Shown here in pieces: positions 61,270 through 64,000 of a DNA stretch of 64,000 bases. Both the position numbers and the translations under genes were made by a program. The notes under the pieces are model-generated. The model was not told where the DNA came from and ran no database searches. It worked only from the letters and a program-made list of their open reading frames with translations. The stretch's first letter is position 1; the number at the start of each line of letters is the position of its first letter. The DNA lies in the NCBI GenBank assembly GCA_024699855.1, contig JAMPIQ010000002.1:16306001-16370000 (forward strand). The letters run 5' to 3'. This DNA comes from Aphelenchoides besseyi (lineage: Eukaryota; Nematoda; Chromadorea; Rhabditida; Aphelenchoididae).

Positions 61270-63779
61270 ACACATTGCACCGAAATTTATATCTTTAACA
61301 CTATCGAATTTAACCAATAAACACGAACGAAGTTGGTCTGAAATTTAACTTTTGCCCAACTCCATTGCCTATCGCTTAGTTTATTGTGGTTTGTCAATTT
61401 CAACATCTAATACATTTCCTTGTTTGTGGTTGCGTAAGTTCCCCTCTATCAGAAACCATCTCTGACCACTCAGAAGGTTTGTACTCAGCTTGCAATGTGA
61501 TTGTCAACAAAACGGTCCAGCAAAAAACCATCGGTCTCGCTTGACAATACTTGAGTCATCATAGCCGGTGCGAAATGAATTGGGTTTTGTTTGCGGAAGT
61601 TTGTGTTTTTGACGCGCTGCGCACGTGAAGACAGTCAGTCCGACGATAGTTGTTTACAAGATGGGATTATGAAATGAAGTGGTCTGCGTGGATTTCTTTT
61701 ATTCACATACGAACATTTGAGTATCACTGGACCCAACTTCTCTCTCCGTTTGTACTTTCACCAATTACTCGAAGGTCGTACAATTCGACCGGTTATGAGC
61801 CGCGAACTGGTTGGCTCTCTTTCGAATAAGCTGGTTATTGTGTACAAGACGTTTTACTTGCAAAGACTGTTTTGTCGAGATTCAGTGGATAAACTTGCAA
61901 CGGCAAACTAATTTTGGAATTTACGTTGGTCATTTGTTCGTATATGCCAACAAAAAGAGCTCCTTTCTTCTCCCTCTTCCTTAAGCGTTTCGTAAAGTTT
62001 TGGTTCAAAGTCTCTCGACCAATTTGCACCAATTTAAAGACGTTCGAATTTCCGTGTCAATCTCGCGTTTGTCCTCCGCGTTCCGAGCATTCGTTTGCTA
62101 TTTATGTCCATGTAAAGCGTCCACAATCCTCGTCCGAACTTTAAATTGCCTGTTCCATTTCACAGATTGAAATCCGTTGGCATCAACTGGCTAGATGCAG
62201 TTTGCCGATGTGAAACCGAAAACATTTTCGTGACGACATTCGAGCAAACTTAAACAGCCGATCGATCCGAGGAAATTCAATCCCTGACCGACCAAAAACT
62301 GCTGATAAGTTGGCAGTTATGTCGAATGTCCACAAATCATATGTAATGCATTGGAAATATGATGTTTGCTCGCTTCATTGGTTTCTTATGTTTCGTTCCG
62401 GGAACAAATTTGCATTCTAAAGTCAAATTACCCATGTCAACGTACTTCTCGGTATTCGAAGTTTAGATCGGAGTTCGGGCGTAAACCGTTTAGTTGTCGT
62501 CGTTTCGAACTTAAAACTTCTCGGTTCTTCCAATAAGACTGTCGAATTGATGATTGAATTTTTGGAGCTTTCGGCGTTCGACATGACGTTTTCGTTAAGG
62601 TTTACAAATTCAATTGATGTTTTGATTCAAGCCCAATGTTGTTTATTTTTGGTCGACATCCGCTCTTTAAAAGGAAAGGGATGTCCATGCGATGTGTTCA
62701 TCGCAATTGTTCTCTGGTTTTGATTACAATTAACGAATTCAGAACGCAAATTCGTTGGTTTGTTGTTCGCAAACTAAACGCATTAGGTCTCTCGGCCTTC
62801 AAATGGGTATGTGCAGTCGAATGTATCTTCTGATTGTTTTCGCAAAATAGCAGACTCTCATGTCGTGCTATTCGGTAATAGCAGCAAACAGCCAAATTTA
62901 CCCAAAGAAAGGATTTTTAGTTCAAATAGACCTCAAAATAGAAATCAAAAGGATGTGCCGAACAAAATCATTTTAATGTTTGTAGTCAACGTTTTGAAGA
63001 CTTCTGAGTTCGCATTAATACGACCGTATTTTTGAATTAAATTCGTAGACGAAGCATCGGCGTGTTGCTGCGTGTTTTCTTTCGCTCATCAATTGACCAC
63101 ATTGCCATTCGATTCTCTCGGCCATTGGAATGTTTTGGCCGTCCGAGCACACGTGTGAGAAAATCGGATGGTCCGAGCGAATGATGGCGCGTAAAATTAG
63201 ATACTTTTAATTCGAAATCCATAGCTGCAAAGTAATGGATTCCATTTTCACGATACTTTTTGGTCTCAAACGAGTATTTGCGGTTAATTTCAACTTCTCT
63301 TATTAGTCAGGTGAACTATTTCACGTGTCAACAAACATCCTCCTCGAAATGTACAACTTGTAGATTAGCCGCTGTTTTCTTGGTTTATTCTTCAACATGT
63401 ATCATTGGTATGGAAAAGTTTTTGCGGAAAGTACAACGTGCTCAGTTCAAGTTGAGGGCGTTGCGGGGGTTGTCAAAAAGAAGACGGACAAGTCGATAAT
63501 TTCTAAGTTCCGCTATCGTTTTTTATTCTCTCGTCCACCCTCCATTTTGTTGTTTCGAGCATGTTTTCCAGACGTTTCTGCTTGGGGTGACCGATATTTA
63601 CAATCGTCACGTTTCTTGCCAACTTTTTACCGTATACTATTCTCGTGGTATAATCGATTCAACAGACGATTATCTTACTATACTCAAATTGTGCAGTCAT
63701 AGAATTGATTGGATGTCAAACGTTTCCTAAGAGAATCAACTTGTACACACAAATTGAGAAGCAATCCGAAGTGTCGCTT
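61270..63779. other. Intergenic region of 2.5 kb
   Basis: Begins with the short DUF3050 3' untranslated region. Frames at 61717-61911, 61914-62144 and 63260-63702 have no recognised domain or consistent splicing. It probably carries the promoter of the GPCR gene at its end. Confidence 0.4.
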
Positions 63780-64000
63780 ATGAACAAGCTTTTGTGGTGG
63801 GACACATCAAATGCGTGTTATTATCATGAGCCGAAAGTACACGATTACGAACTTTACTTTCAACTGACAACCATTAATGTCTACGTGCTGCTGCCGCTCG
63901 CTATTCTCGGCTTATTCTTTAATGCATCAGCTTTGGTAAGTGATTCAAAACAAAGTTAGTTATTCATTAAAGTCTTCAGATCTGTTTGTACAGTCCACCT
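63780..64000 (+). CDS. Rhodopsin-like GPCR, N-terminal fragment cut by the window edge
   Basis: Exon 1 spans 63780-63935; exon 2 starts at 63980 and continues past the window. The start MNKLLWWDTSNACYYHEPKV is extracellular, followed by TM1 with YFQLTTINVYVLLPLAILGL then FFNASALICLYSPP across the join. The Gly-x-x-x-Asn arrangement in TM1 matches class A peptide-receptor-like nematode GPCRs. Neither ligand nor subfamily can be given from one membrane segment. The intron is 44 bases with GTAAGT and TCTTCAG ends. Confidence 0.7.

Noticed and set aside
63397..63702. 101-codon frame before the last GPCR exon
   Set aside because: Some resemblance to a secreted nematode protein was considered, but no signal peptide or consistent exons were found.

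Overview
The window is nuclear DNA of a nematode. The evidence is genes cut by many introns of about 35-60 bases that end in TTTTAG or TTTCAG, a Str-type serpentine chemoreceptor, a TWK-type two-pore potassium channel, and nematode-like versions of UAP56/HEL-1, DDX17 and ASPP/APE-1. The species cannot be named from the sequence. All gene models below were spliced by hand. Exon phases were checked, and most reconstructed coding lengths are exact multiples of three; where a join fails this is stated.

Layout. 0.6-1.6 kb: GNAT acetyltransferase (minus). 1.95-3.63 kb: mariner-type transposon with 233-base terminal inverted repeats and a broken transposase. 3.8-5.6 kb: SLC7-type amino-acid transporter. 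6.2-14.3 kb: three mRNA-processing genes in a row on the plus strand (UAP56/DDX39B, SLU7, DDX17). 14.3-28.3 kb: a large sparse interval holding a single early coding exon at 19.2 kb, which splices across 4.7 kb to the remaining seven exons of an ASPP/APE-1 gene. 29-30.3 kb: C11orf54-family hydrolase (minus). 31-31.7 kb: secreted cysteine-rich protein (minus). 34.5-37.8 kb: a small membrane protein and a secreted Pro/Ser/Thr-rich protein. 38.2-39.3 kb: chemoreceptor. 39.6-42.2 kb: NatC auxiliary subunit NAA35 (minus). 42.9-45.5 kb: a one-TM protein, then an aspartic-protease-like protein that has lost both catalytic signatures. 48-49.5 kb: two-pore K+ channel with an altered first selectivity filter (minus). 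50-50.9 kb: NeuroD-type bHLH factor. 51-52.4 kb: EGF protein with a probable GPI signal (minus). 52.9-53.2 kb: ten-cysteine secreted peptide (minus). 54.6-55.1 kb: acidic protein. 56.4-57.5 kb: hnRNP A-type protein. 60.3-61.3 kb: DUF3050 protein of bacterial type carrying nematode-style introns. 63.8 kb to the end: first exons of a GPCR.

There is no shared pathway across the window. The only functional cluster is UAP56, SLU7 and DDX17, all acting on spliceosomal mRNA processing or export. The most unusual items are the DUF3050 gene (candidate old horizontal transfer), the aspartic-protease pseudoenzyme, the K2P pore with Pro-Val-Gly-Phe-Gly, and the mariner element whose inverted repeats are nearly perfect although its transposase is dead. 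No tRNA, rRNA or CRISPR array was seen.
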